From Asterias rubens (taxonomy: Eukaryota > Echinodermata > Asteroidea > Forcipulatida > Asteriidae), in NCBI RefSeq assembly GCF_902459465.1, contig NC_047076.1, positions 4,291,488-4,355,487 of the forward strand: DNA of 64,000 nt, read 5' to 3'. Position numbers and translations under genes: made by a program. Below the pieces are notes generated by a model that saw only the letters and a program-made list of their open reading frames with translations, had not been told where the DNA came from and did not search any database. Within the stretch, counting starts at the first letter, position 1; every line of letters starts with the position of its first letter. This document shows, piece by piece, positions 35,501 to 46,188 of the stretch.

Positions 35501-38500
35501 TGACGGTGTCCAGTTCATTCAAGACATACATTAAACAATGAGTTTATTCTTTTAATCCCTTTACCAATCATATATTATACCTTTAAACCAGTGTTCACAT
35601 CGGTTTTTACGCATACAAAAATCAAATAAAATTGTATCGTCACTTACCATTCACTGGTAAACTATAGAGCTTCTCAACGGAACACTGTTTCTGTAACAAT
35701 AAATCAATGTGAAAATGTATCCATAAAAAACCGCACTGTTAACACAAACTACATTAAATCAAATACAATCGCTCATCGCATTACGGGAGGGTGGCATACA
35801 GTGACACTACAAACAAATCAGTGGGTGCGTTCGATTAGCTTCCCCGGGTCGACCCCGGTGTGTGGCGTTTTCTTTTTCCAGTACGAACGGGTGCAGATAA
35901 TTACCCACGTTCGTCCTGGAAAAAAAACCCGCCACACACTGGGGTCGACCCAGGGAAGCTAAACGAACGCACCCAGTATGAGTAGTACCCTCTCTCTGTC
36001 TATCACTGCAGTGACATACCATGGAGCAGGGGGTTGAGGGGGGGGGGGGTTATTAGGCACCACCAACGGCGGCGGAACACTTTTAAAAGTGGGGGAGGGC
36101 AATTTTTTTAGACAACATAGGTATGAATATATATTTGGTTTGCGGTAACACTATGTGTGTACCTACTTGCTAGGTAGAGTTTGTTCTTAGAGAACTGTCT
36201 TGCTTTATTCTACTACCGCGGAGTAGATGTTCGGGTTTGCGGGAGACTTCTCAGTTCTGCAAATCCTATTTGATATTAGGTATGCACACAGGTTCTGTCT
36301 GTTGGGCTCACAAAATAATTAGAAAACGAAAGTAACACTATCGATTTAAATATGAACACCATCATGCCTCCCCAATCCGCCCAACCCCCAAAGGTCAGCC
36401 GCTGATGTAGAGCTAGTTTATGTATTCTAAATTTTAGTTGAGTTTATTTCTCGTAGCCTTTTATGCAACAATAAACTGATGAAAATTAAAGTATTACATT
36501 TCGAAGAACCTGTTCGTTTGTGCTTAAAAGGAGTTCTGAAAAATCATCACAACCATCACGGCACGACGCTTACATTCATGATGGGTGTATAGATTCGCAT
36601 TATACTTACTCGCTGGAAAATGTTACTGTCGTACTGTATTACACTGTTTGACTGCTGCTGCTGTTCTGTTTGTTCCGCAGCCTCACCCAACACGCAGCGT
36701 TTGGTCGAAGGATCGATGTTGAACGATGTGCAGCCATCAGCCGACATACAAGCAGCAGCACACGCTTGATAGGTATACATCGGTAGGTTCAGACGGGGAA
36801 ACTCATTGCCTGGCTTCAGGCGAAAGTTGGCGATGACGCGAGCTCCTATTGATGACGTGACGCAGAGTGATGCTATGAGGACCATGACTATTGTAATCAG
36901 ATTAAAACAATTATTTATTCACCTAAGATTTAAACAGGAGCTTGAAAACACTGAAACGTAAGCAAATAGAGCGAGCATAAATTTGACAATCGGCCTAATA
37001 CTTTTTGAGGTATGGGTGCAACAATTAAAGCTTTTGTCACTAAAATAATGTGTTTTGGTGAGTAGAATAGTAATAAACAGTTAACTAAGATTTAAAAAAA
37101 AATAGTTTGCATTTTATTTATAAATTTAAAAGTAGGCTCGACCCGAGAGGGCGCTGTTCGTGAGGTCAATCGAGGCGCGATATTTGAAGAGAATTGAGTA
37201 GTCTTGCCCCGTTCACTACGTCTTGGCGCACTGTATGGCTGTACTGCTGTGCGGACGGTCCACTCGGATTACCCAGCACGGTGAATCGCATGCAGTGCCA
37301 ACACAAGACAGTGACGCTTGGCGCAAGCTTATAACATGCCCTCAAAGTTGAAACAACACCCGATTTTTCTCACGTTAGGCAAATGCTCCTTTAGGTTCGT
37401 CACGTCTTTCGGATACCTTCTTCGACTTCACACTAGCTGGACAAAAAATGTTGGGATGGCGTCATGTTTTAGAAAAGAACTTTTCTTTTCATGTCAAAAT
37501 GTGTGGTGTATTCCGGATTCTCGAAACACGACGGCTCGATATGTTTGCTGCACACAGCGCTGGATACGACGTCGGACCGGACCATTTGCAAAACTGACCC
37601 CATCTTTAGTTGTTTTGCCGCATCCAGCAGGACATTGCCGGAAAAATGTAAGAAATAAACCTTTTTTCGAAACGTACAAACTCACGACTAGGACTTGCAT
37701 GTACTTGCACGTACGTGTGTTCGATGTTCGATCGAGGCAAAATCTGCCTCGATTGACGTCACAAAATGGGTAGGCGGAGTCACCCCCAAACAACTGCATC
37801 TATTTTTTAAACATTTAAATCGTTACAAACATTACTCAACAAATTATTTTATTGTTCATAAACATTATACTTTAAAGTTTGAAGTAGAAGAAGAAAAATA
37901 TATATTTCCAGGTGAGTTTAGAATTAAAATTGCTGAAACAAGGCTAATAGTTGCTATACATTACGTCGACCACAACCTGTAAATCAATATCACTCTTCCG
38001 GACTGTTCGCAAATCTATATTATTTTCACTTTGCAGCACACACTTCGCTCGTGACAACTTGGTGTCACTTTTGATCAACATTAATTAATCTAGACCTCAA
38101 AGATCTTCGTATAATTGCTTAGTAGATTTAGATGACACGTCAGCATCTGTTTTGATGTCAGTTTTACCTCGTATACAATTTCTTGGTTCATGGAATGTTA
38201 AAAATGAAATTAAGCTCCACATTTTAAAATTGTATTTCTACTTCGTAATTGAAAAATAAGTTGTGAAAAGAAACCAAGTTTACCAACAACATTTCTGCAG
38301 CGGGATTCGAACCTTTGCCTTTAGTGCTGACAAAGTTACTGTGCTGTCATCCAAGCTATTGAGCTGTATATTTTTTTTAAACACAGACGAGCTTCGCATG
38401 CGGCGTCAAATACATCAACCACAACCTGTAGATCAATATCACTCGTCTTGCCTCTTCAAGATGTTATTTTCACTCTGCAGCACACACTTCTCGAGTCTCT

Positions 38501-41500
38501 TTTGATCAATATTTCTAGCTCTCAAGGATCTCTATGATATTTCGCTTCAGTAAGTTTTATATTACACGTCAGCATAAGTTCTGATGACTGCTTGGTTGCT
38601 ACATACAAAGCCCCTAGTTTTCTGGAGCCAACAAATTTACAATAAATGAAGCTTTATAATCATTTGTTTACCAACAACATGACTGCACTGTATTTTGAGC
38701 CTTTGCCTATTGGGGTTGACATCATCTTAGCTATCGACCTCTGAATTGGCATACAGTTTTTTTTATAATTGCCTAAAATACATGTATTACATAATTGTTT
38801 GTAATCTTGAGCAGAAAATAAAACATTTAAGATAAGTCGCATATACTTAAAGCCATTGGACCCTTTCGGTAAACAGTGTTGTCCAAGGCCCACACTTTGT
38901 GTACCACAACTTATATATAAAATAACAATCCTGTGGAAATTTAGGCTCAATCGGACATCGGAGTCGGGAGAAAATAACGGGAAAACCCACTCCTGTTTTC
39001 GCGCGTTTCGTCGTGTCATGACATGTGTTTATAACAAATCCGTAATTCTCGTTAACGAGAATTTATATTGTTTTACCGTTTTCTCATCAAAAAGTAAAGC
39101 ATTTCATGGACTAATATTTCAAGAGAAGTCTTTCACCATTACCTTCTGTAAACCCTGTAAATTATTTGTAAATCTGTGAATTTTTTTTTTCTGTACCGAA
39201 AGGGTCCAATGGCTTTAATAATGTTTCAACACATACACTTAGTAAGCATAACATGAAGTGAAATTTTAATATTAAACTTAAGTGTCGTTACAAAAATAAC
39301 TAAGTGTGTAGTAAGAATCACTGAAAGGATTCACATGTTGCGTCATCTACATAAACCACAACCCGCTAGATCAATATCACTCGTCTTGCCTCTTCACAAT
39401 TCTAGATGTTATTTTCACTTTGCTGCACACACTTCTCGCATGATAAGTTTTGTCTTTTTTTATCAATATTTCTAGCTCTTAGAGATCTCCACGATATTTC
39501 GCTTTTCCACTTCCGGTTGACCCGGAAGTTGAACGGTCAGAATGGGGATAGGGTAAAAGGAAATGTAAGCTCAAAACTTCCTAAAAAAAGTTTAAGGTTG
39601 TACAGTTCTTGAGATATGGCCCCACTTCCGGCTGACCAGGAAAACAAATCTCAACTTGGGGTCACGGTATCCAAGGCTGATCTCCAATGCACAATGAGTC
39701 TATAACTGATTTTTGTTTTAATCGGCTGTGTACTTTTTGAGATTTTGTCCCACTTCCGGTTGACCCATAAGTAAAAGTCAACATGGGGTCACGATTTAAA
39801 GCAATTCCCCAATGTCTAAGGAGTCTATAACTGAAAACAAAACTTGAAAATTGGTTGTGTAGATCTTGAGATATGGTCCAACTTCCGGTTGTCCCAGAAG
39901 TAGAGTTTTTCAAAGTTAATAATTTAATACCTAAGGAGTCTATAACTGCATTATAAAGTTTGAGAATCAATTGTGTAATTCTCGAGGTATGGTCCCACTT
40001 CCGGTTGACCCGGATGTAGAGGTCAACAGTCACGGTTTGTAAAGCCTAAGGTTTTTCAATATTAATCTCCAATGCCCAAGGAGTCTTAAACTGAAAAAAA
40101 AAATCAGTTTGGTGGTTCCGAGATATGGTCCAACTTCCGGTTGACGCGGGAGTAAAGGTCAACTTGGGGGTCACGGTTACCCAAAGGCTAATCTCCAATG
40201 CCCAGGAGTCAATAACTACAAAAAGTTTCAAAATGGCCGAGTACTTCTTGAGATATGGTGCTGCAAAGTACCAATTAAATATGCAATTTATGCAATTTAT
40301 AATAACACGGTTAATTAATTAAGAATGTTTGTATTTATAACATTTAAGAGTCAGTTCAGGTAAATAATTGACATAGTTGCTCACGGTCAAAAAATGAATT
40401 TTTTTAATACTTTGTGGGTGGAAGGGCCTTGGGGTGCAAGTAAACAAAATTGCATTTTCAGTTCTATATATAGCCCGTTGCCATGGTTACGGCTCATTTT
40501 GTTTTTTGGCCATTTTAGGCCGATTTTGGGGTCTGAAAAACTGGTTTTTAGCTCATATTTACAACTCCACCCCACCAAAATGCAAAATTTCAAAAAACCT
40601 TTTATATCACTACAAAGTATCATCCTTGGCCTTCCTTGAGAAAAAAATTATTGCTTTAAATATCACCCTTGTGCTATTTTTGCATCATGCATTACAGTAT
40701 GTTTTTAGAACTTGCAAAATCGACATTTTTACCCTATTTTTGGACCCCAAAATGTCAACTTGCCAGGGGGTCTCAGAAAATTTTCCTTTCGGCTGTGATT
40801 AGGGTCAACATTGGTCTTTCCATATCTGGTGTCAAAAACTTGGGCAATTGTATCCTGTTGTGACAGTACTGCCTCAAAACTAGACTTTTTTTCCCCAAAA
40901 CGTGAAAAATGCCTTTTTAAGGGTCTTTTCACATAATATCGACATACGTGTCCACGGTTAAAAAAAAAGGAATATTTTTCTTATACTTTGTGGATGGTAG
41001 GGACTTGGGGTCCAAATAAACAACATTCACATTTCAAATCATAATATAACACGTTGCCATGGTAACAGTTCATTTGTGTTTAGGCCACTTTAGGCCGATT
41101 TTGGGGTCTGAAAAACTGTTTTTGACTTTATTATTTTAAGGAAATTAGGTTTGAAGAAAAAACGTGTACAAATGCTGAGGGGTTTTAGGCCGAAACAAAG
41201 AATACTAATAATAATACAAAACACTAAAAAATCTCGACAAAGCAATAACTGTTCCGACAGTTTAGGTCGGAACAGCTACTCAAAAATCTCAACAAAAACA
41301 ATACCTGTTCAAAAATATAAAATAATCTCTACGAAAATAATATCTGTTCAAACAGGAGGCGAAACATCTATAAAATAATAAAAAATCTCGACGAAAAAAC
41401 AATACCTGTTCCGACAGTAGGCCGGAACAGCTAAATTTATCTTCGAATGAAATTATTCTGTAGTCAAAATAGTTGCTCATAATGTATCAGCAGCTAGAGT

Positions 41501-41682
41501 GCTTCTTACCAAGTTTACAATTAATATAATCATGTCCAAATAATTTTGGAGTAGGCATAAGCCTATTTTATCATAATATGCAAATCTTGCCTACAGGACT
41601 ACAGGCTCTGCTGCTTTATTTTGTACGTTGAGAGCAAGTGGACTATCTGCGTCTGCTACTTACCTCTCAAAGAGAACGCCAT
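20520..41682 (-). CDS. Secreted PAN/apple protein with 13 tandem cysteine-rich modules
   Basis: Sixteen exons: 41682-41664, 36887-36610, 35690-35648, 31339-31013, then 30261-29935, 29609-29283, 28670-28344, 28019-27693, 27072-26746, 25647-25321, 24699-24373, 24046-23720, 23101-22775, 22450-22124, 21493-21167 and 20848-20520. Total 4593 nt, 1530 residues. Residues 1-22 form a signal peptide (MAFSLR joined to VMVLIASLCVTSSIGA), split by a phase-1 intron. A PAN/apple-like domain follows (YTYQACAAACMSADGC, TSFNIDPSTKRC, about 23-113). Then come 13 modules of 109 residues, one per exon, each in phase 1-1. Module pattern: CxxCxxxLCxxxQLxxAYxxGY, WG, AKVxxC, CYFxV, an Asn-glycosylation sequon, SLIP, CCxxC. 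Internal modules have eight Cys; the first and last have seven. The middle eleven alternate type A and type B in 1.6-kb pairs. The family is unknown to me. The LC..AQL..AYE.G.....GW part faintly recalls a Link module, but that is weak. An extracellular adhesive, mucus or immune role is inference only. Confidence 0.82.
25811..26197. mobile_element. MITE with TTAAAGGAACACGTTGCCTT ends
   Basis: Left end TTAAAGGAACACGTTGCCTT and right end AAGGCAACGTGTTCCTTTAA are perfect inverted repeats, and homology continues inward (GACGAGTTGGTCTATAAACA; CGAAATT...GGTTTTCC). It interrupts the intron upstream of exon B3 in only one unit of the array. Confidence 0.85.
26344..26710. mobile_element. Palindromic MITE, copy within the exon array
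   Basis: Ends CTTAAAGGATTTGGGTAC and GTAGATCCTTTAAAG, with arms GTTTGAAGATAATGATAGTA and its inverted copy. The centre contains TTTTCGTCTCATGAGACGAA, a small perfect palindrome. Same family as 12793-13103. Confidence 0.8.
32941..33092. mobile_element. GACCCAGTAACTG...GGGGCGC MITE
   Basis: Starts TAGACCCAGTAACTGATGGG and ends GCGCCCCAGTTCTTGGGTCTA, with CTTTTTCGAAATTTTGACAT arms inverted inside. Copies at 16521 and 45870. It lies inside the foldback-like element. Confidence 0.75.
33105..33335 (-). mobile_element. tRNA-derived SINE copy (CTCGGGT family)
   Basis: Read on the minus strand it has GATTCGAACTGCCTCAGC, CTACTGGGCAATCTCGG, a box B-like GGGTTCGAATTACC and the tail words CACAGAACTCGGGTAAGT and ACACATCGGTGTATG. 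These are the same in order as in the copies at 56900-57125 and 56614-56780. Confidence 0.7.
33465..33780. mobile_element. Short relative of the 18.2-19.2 kb inverted-repeat element
   Basis: GGCATTATTCACTCCGAAAA at the left and TTTTTCGGAGTGAATAATTC at the right are inverted ends, with GTGCACAAGTCATCCACACT and GGCATGCGGAGGCCGTG shared with 18330-18390. It lacks the inner palindromic insert of that copy. Confidence 0.65.
34023..34192. repeat. 25-bp tandem repeat
   Basis: ATCATACTCAAGCATTGATT recurs about six times at 25-bp spacing with single-base changes. Non-coding, within the foldback-like element. Confidence 0.85.
35821..35974. mobile_element. 154-bp MITE with GGGTGCGTTCGATTAGCTTC ends
   Basis: The two halves are near-perfect inverted copies: TGGGTGCGTTCGATTAGCTT against its complement, then GGGTCGACCC and CCAGTACGAACG inward. 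It would fold into one hairpin. It lies in the intron between exons 2 and 3 of the PAN gene. Confidence 0.85.
36990..37917. mobile_element. ~900-bp element with AGGCAAAATCTGCCTCGATTG core
   Basis: Shares AAGCTTTTGTCACTAA, AATAAACAGTTAACTAAG and GTCAATCGAGGCGCGATAT with the element at 53886-54473, and both end near TTTCCAGGTGA. The frames across it match no known protein, so they were not called genes. It lies in the first intron of the PAN gene. Confidence 0.6.
37968..39490. repeat. Dispersed ~110-bp repeat (three copies) and one MITE
   Basis: CACAACCTGTAGATCAATATCACTC with TTATTTTCACTTTGCAGCAC occurs near 37970, 38415 and 39355. Between the last two lies a MITE at 38849-39219 with ends AAAGCCATTGGACCCTTTCG and CGAAAGGGTCCAATGGCTTT. 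Intronic, no exon recognised. Confidence 0.65.
39505..40260. repeat. Minisatellite of ~115-135-bp units with CACTTCCGGTTGACC
   Basis: Six units carry CACTTCCGGTTGACCCGGAA or a close variant (near 39508, 39625, 39750, 39880, 39996 and 40132). Each also has a CAATGCCCAAGGAGTCTATA word and TTGAGATATGG. Frames through it are by-products. Intronic in the PAN gene. Confidence 0.8.
40385..41445. repeat. Two diverged copies of a ~200-bp segment, then a short tandem array
   Basis: CACGTTGCCATGGTAACAG with GGCCGATTTTGGGGTCTG occurs near 41051 and, slightly changed, near 40478. Both follow a CACGGTTAAAAAA start and a TTTGTGG(G/A)TGG phrase. From 41170 to 41445 an AAATCTCGACAAAGCAATA / CTGTTCCGACAGT unit repeats several times. 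No coding signal. Confidence 0.6.
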
Positions 41683-42061
41683 GGTTTGATCTTCTAGCAT
41701 TCAAACAGTCATCCGCGTCCATACAATTCGCAAGTTTTGTTTTCCAGAACTAAGTCACGCGTTTGAACAAGAACGTCACTCTTTCCCTAGCTCTGTATTC
41801 AGTGTGAACTGGTAGTATATGGGGAGCTGAGATATTGGTCCGCTGACCAATAATTTCCAAATGATTAAACGCAATTTAATAAACGCCATCCTTCAAAACT
41901 GACCTTTTGCGTGACTTAATTATATCAGTAACTTGTAGCATTTTTATTTCGCATGTTCAAAATTCAGAGTAGCTATAATTATTGTTCACTCGAGTTCAAA
42001 ACTCCTTCACAATAAAGTTAAATCTGAATTTAGACCCATGGAGTATAATGTCATGAACATT

Positions 42062-42706
42062 AAAGGAACATTAAAGGAATATAACGGTAATTACTCAAAA
42101 TTAATAAAGCATAAAAACTTACTTGTTTGGTATTAAAAACTACCAATGGGAAGCTGTAGGTAGTATCAAACATTAGGAAAAACGTAGTTTTTGAGAAAGA
42201 AGTAATGTCTCACTAAAATAATATTTGAATTTACTCAACCGAGATCTCGAATGCATGGCATCTAAAAACACAACTTTCTGCGACAAGAGTGTTGTTCTTC
42301 CATTATTCTCTAGCAACTTCGACTTATTGAGTCCAAACTAGTTGAGATACCCCACGTATAAGAAGACTACTCTTTGACAATTACCAGAGGTGTCCAGTGC
42401 CTTTCGAACAAGAAAACTGCCGTGACCAAAGGGGAGATCGTCTGATAAAGGAAGAAAAACACCCTTGTCCGCCCAAGTTGTGTGCTCTCAGATGCCTTGA
42501 ATTCGAGACCTCAGCTGAGGTTTCGAATTCAAAATCAAATAATTGTAGTGCGAAATTACTTCTTTATCGGAAACTAAGTTATTTCAGAGAGAGCCGTTTC
42601 TCACAATGTTTAATACTATCAACAGCTCTACATTGCTTGTTACCATAGAAGTTTTTATGCTCACAATTATTTTGAGTAATTACCAATAGTGTCCGGTGCC
42701 TTCAAA
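42062..42706. mobile_element. Two head-to-head copies of the ~370-bp MITE
   Basis: A forward copy (42062-42404) ends in AATTACCAGAGGTGTCCAGT. A reversed, 5'-shortened copy follows at once and ends in AATTACCAATAGTGTCCGGT. Both share GAGAAAGAAGTAAT and GAGAGAGCCGTTTCTCACAA words with the intact copy at 11413. Confidence 0.75.
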
Positions 42707-42802
42707 CCATAGATCGATCTACACATTGGATTTTTACAATTTTAATCATCATCGCAAAGGTCTCTTTTAGAAGAAATGCAAGCGCGTAAACATGCGGTAC
42801 CT

Positions 42803-42852
42803 AAAATCATCGCTATTTTACGATGTTAACATCGTAAAATAGCGATGATTTT
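42803..42852. repeat. Perfect 50-bp palindrome
   Basis: AAAATCATCGCTATTTTACG followed by ATGTTAACAT and the complement forms an uninterrupted inverted repeat centred on GTTAAC. There is no loop. It may be the remaining centre of an inverted-repeat element. Confidence 0.9.
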
Positions 42853-43389
42853 GAGTCAATTGACTCCCAAAATAGCCCAACCAAAATAGTATTGTGATGA
42901 TGACATAATCTCTATAGCCAGACTGTACGAAGATTCAGTGGTGTGACGTCACACCCATTGTTCATTGGGCTTTTGCAGAAACTGGGTTTTTCTGGGTCAG
43001 AACGCCGATCAATTTTGTGTTTGTTTTGCATGAAGAAACAAATTTTATTGAACAATACTAAAATATCGGTAGGCCTACTCGTTTTTACATTTTCTCGAAC
43101 CTTTGGTTCCCTTTGGTTCATCAAGGTTCGATTCGCTCCATCTACCGGTTTGAACCGAAAGACCAGGGGCCGATTTCACTAAAGTAAAATTGGCCCAAGG
43201 GCTCTACTTACCGTAAGCAAATAATCGGCGCTTATGGAAGCTGGGAATTTTGTGCTTAAGGCAAGCATGGTCACGGGTTAGCGGGGAACTTTGGTTTGTG
43301 TGCGTGCGTACTCCACCTAAGGCTATAGCGCAGAAATTTGGCAGATCGCGGCGCAGAATTCGGCCGGCAGTAAGCAGAGCCATGAAATT

Positions 43390-44480
43390 GGGCCCAAATC
43401 CACTCGAAAAAAAGGTTACCTCCGCCTTTTACCATCTAGTAAAAAAGAATAAGTGCTTCACACGACCGTATGGTGTACACTGCATAGGCATATTGAAGAC
43501 GGGCTATCAAAAGACGTGATTTTAGTCCTTTTTCATAAATAAAAAAAAAGTTACCTCCGGCTTTTACCATCTGGTCGAAAAATTAATAAATTAATGTTTC
43601 ACACGACCGTACGGTGTACACTGTATGTGTGTACGCTGCATCTAGTCAAAAAGAATAAGTGCTTCACACGATCGTATGGTGTACACTGCATAGGCATATT
43701 GAAGACGGGCTATGAAAAGACGTGATTTCAGTCCTTTTCCATAAATAATAAAAATTTAAAAAAATAGTGGTTATCAGGTGACATACATAGTGAGTCGTTT
43801 GTGATTTTTTGAAATTTTTCCGAGTAGTAATGAAGAAAAACAAAAGGAAAAAACAATAATAATTGCTTCAAACGTCTGTAAAATGTACACTGTACGTGTT
43901 AACACTAGGCCTCGTGAAGACGGGCTATCAAAAGACGTAATTTTAGTCCTTTTTATAAATAATAAAAATGTAAAAGAAATAATGGTTATAAAGGTGACAT
44001 AAATAGAGAGTCGTTTGTGATTTTGTGAAATTTTTTCGACTAGTAATAAAGAAATAAAAGTTACCTCCGGCGTTTAAATGACGACCATATGGTGCATAAA
44101 GGTCTCGTGAAAACAGGATTTTAGTAAATTTTCATATAATAATACAAATTATTAAAAAAAAAATATGGTCACAAGGTGACATAAATAGAGAGTCGTTTGT
44201 GATTTGTTGGTAATTTTCCGCCGAAAAGGTTACCTCCGGCTTTTAACCATCTAGTCAAAAAGAATAATAAATGTTTCACACGTCTGTATGGTGTACACTA
44301 CAGTATGTGTGTACACTGCGTAGGCCTTGGTGAATATGGGCTGTCAAAAGACGTGATTTAAGTCCAATCCAATTAAAAATAAAAAAAAATAAAAAATATG
44401 ATTATAAGGTGACATACATGAAGAGTCGTTTGTGATTTTTGGGTAATTTTCCGACTAGTAATGAAGAAAAGAAAAGTAAT
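43390..44480. repeat. Irregular tandem repeat with GTTACCTCCGGCTTTTACCA
   Basis: Blocks containing GTTACCTCCGGC, CTTTTACCATCTAGTC, CACACGACCGTATGGTGTAC, GGGCTATCAAAAGACGTGAT and GAGTCGTTTGTGATTTT recur four to five times at 200-330 bp intervals with deletions. No ORF of note. Confidence 0.8.
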
Positions 44481-45029
44481 ACCTTTCTAGTCTAAATACA
44501 CCATATCACTGCATGATACATGCGTGGTGCGTGTACAAGCATGTACGCACCAACTACACGGTGCGTCTACACAGTACACCTCCGTTTGTAATGGACCCTT
44601 CCTATGAAACATGCTAATTACATTCACGCATGCGTACAGACCCTGTTGGTTGGCAAACGCCATAGAGTTGTGCACAAAGCAGACGCGCAATCGCGTCTGC
44701 GTCACGCACCCATTAGCCGTGTACAATACAGCATGTTGTTCCCTCCTTTTGCCAACCAAAACGTTAGTGCGCACGCGCTATGTGCAATTTACATAATATT
44801 TCATGGGAAGGGTATATTGTTTGAGGGCGCTACAGAGTGACCTTGTTTACTCAACACAAGTACTCCACACGACCATTCAGTCGGTTCGTATCGTGGGGGT
44901 TCAATCCCCGTAACTGCATAAGAGTCTTCCAAACTTCATTTTGAGTGTGTAAGTAAGTTTGTTTAAGTATTTATCACAGCAATTAATGCAACCTCCGGCT
45001 ACCTCCGACCTCCAACTTTTACCAACTGC

Positions 45030-45815
45030 CCGATGTTGCCTGTTGTTGTTGGGGTCGCACGCCACTACACTAAATACCGACAACTCACGACCCCTCACGA
45101 CAACAATTTTTAAATGCACTTTAACAGAACATTTGAACATAAGTCAACCGTTTAATATATGCACAAGAGTCATATGCACCCAAACCACTTTCAAACTGTT
45201 GAAAACATTGTATTTTTAAGTGTACAAAAAGTGTTTTTTACCCCGAATTTAGTAACGAATGGAAATATCCGCCATTGTCTTTCGACGTACTTGGACGATT
45301 CCATTACACCGCAGGGGTGATACAATATGCAAGATGATTATTTACCATTTTATGTGCCTCTCAAAGTCCCCATAGAGTTTTTAAAAAATATTATATTTAA
45401 ATCTTCCCCTTCATTGAATTTCAGAGTGTCGGCTTAGTTACTGACAAGAAAGAAAACAAAAACAGCAGCTAAAACCAAAAAGAAAAAAAATACAACTCAT
45501 CCCTCAGAAATTACCCATGCCCCCTGCGGTGTAATAGAATAGTCCAAGTATGTCCATGGCGAATATTTCCGTTTGCTACTAATGTTGGGGTAAAAAACAC
45601 CTTTTTTACAGTTAAAAGAACAAAATTTTCAAACGATTAAAATTGATTTAGATGCATATGACTCTTGTGCATATATTTAACGTTTGACTTATATGTTCAA
45701 ATGTTGTGTTAAAGTGCATTTAAAAATTGTTGTCGTGAGTTGTCATGACATGAGGGGTCGAGGGGTCGCGAGTTGTCGGTGTTTAGTGGGACCGGTTGTT
45801 GGTATCCCCGATGTT
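45030..45815. mobile_element. ~780-bp hairpin element
   Basis: The left arm (45030-45320) contains CCGACAACTCACGACCCCTC, AACAATTTTTAAATGCACTT and GAAATATCCGCC. The right arm (45530-45815) carries the inverted versions of all three in reverse order. The ~200-bp centre is unique and AT-rich. It is a MITE-like structure upstream of METTL6. Confidence 0.8.
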
Positions 45816-45869
45816 AAAAGAGAGCCAACAGCCCATTAACTTGTTGAGCTAGGGAGGGATACTCCTACC

Positions 45870-46110
45870 TTTAGACCCAGTGATTGGGGCGCTAGATTCC
45901 TTTTTTTCAAATCAAAATTTTGAAATAAAGGAGTACAGCGCCCCAGTTACTGGGTTAGAAATATTTCTACCTCCAAAGCTCCATGCTCCTACCTACTCCT
46001 AGAACTATTTCGGTTTCGTCCGGCTATCGTCTCCCGTAACGGGAGACGATAGCCGGACGAAACCAAAGATAGCCGGATGCAACCAAAATAGTTCTAGGAG
46101 TAGCTCCTAC
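45870..46110. repeat. Two adjacent short inverted elements upstream of METTL6
   Basis: 45870-45958 is a GACCCAGTGATTGGGGCGC element closed by GCGCCCCAGTTACTGGGTTA. 46005-46110 is a palindrome with arms CCTAGAACTATTTCGGTTTC and TCGTCTCCCGTAACGGGAGA at its centre. The second ends about 75 bp before the METTL6 splice acceptor, so any promoter use is only a possibility. Confidence 0.7.
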
Positions 46111-46188
46111 CTACAAAGAGGTCACTTACCTAAGCATTGATAATGCCAGTTCATTATTTGTGTGTGCAATGTTTATTTCCGCAGAGCA

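Noticed and set aside
37318..37799. 151- and 101-codon frames on opposite strands
   Set aside because: They lie within a repeated inverted element also found at 53886-54473, where the frames are not preserved.
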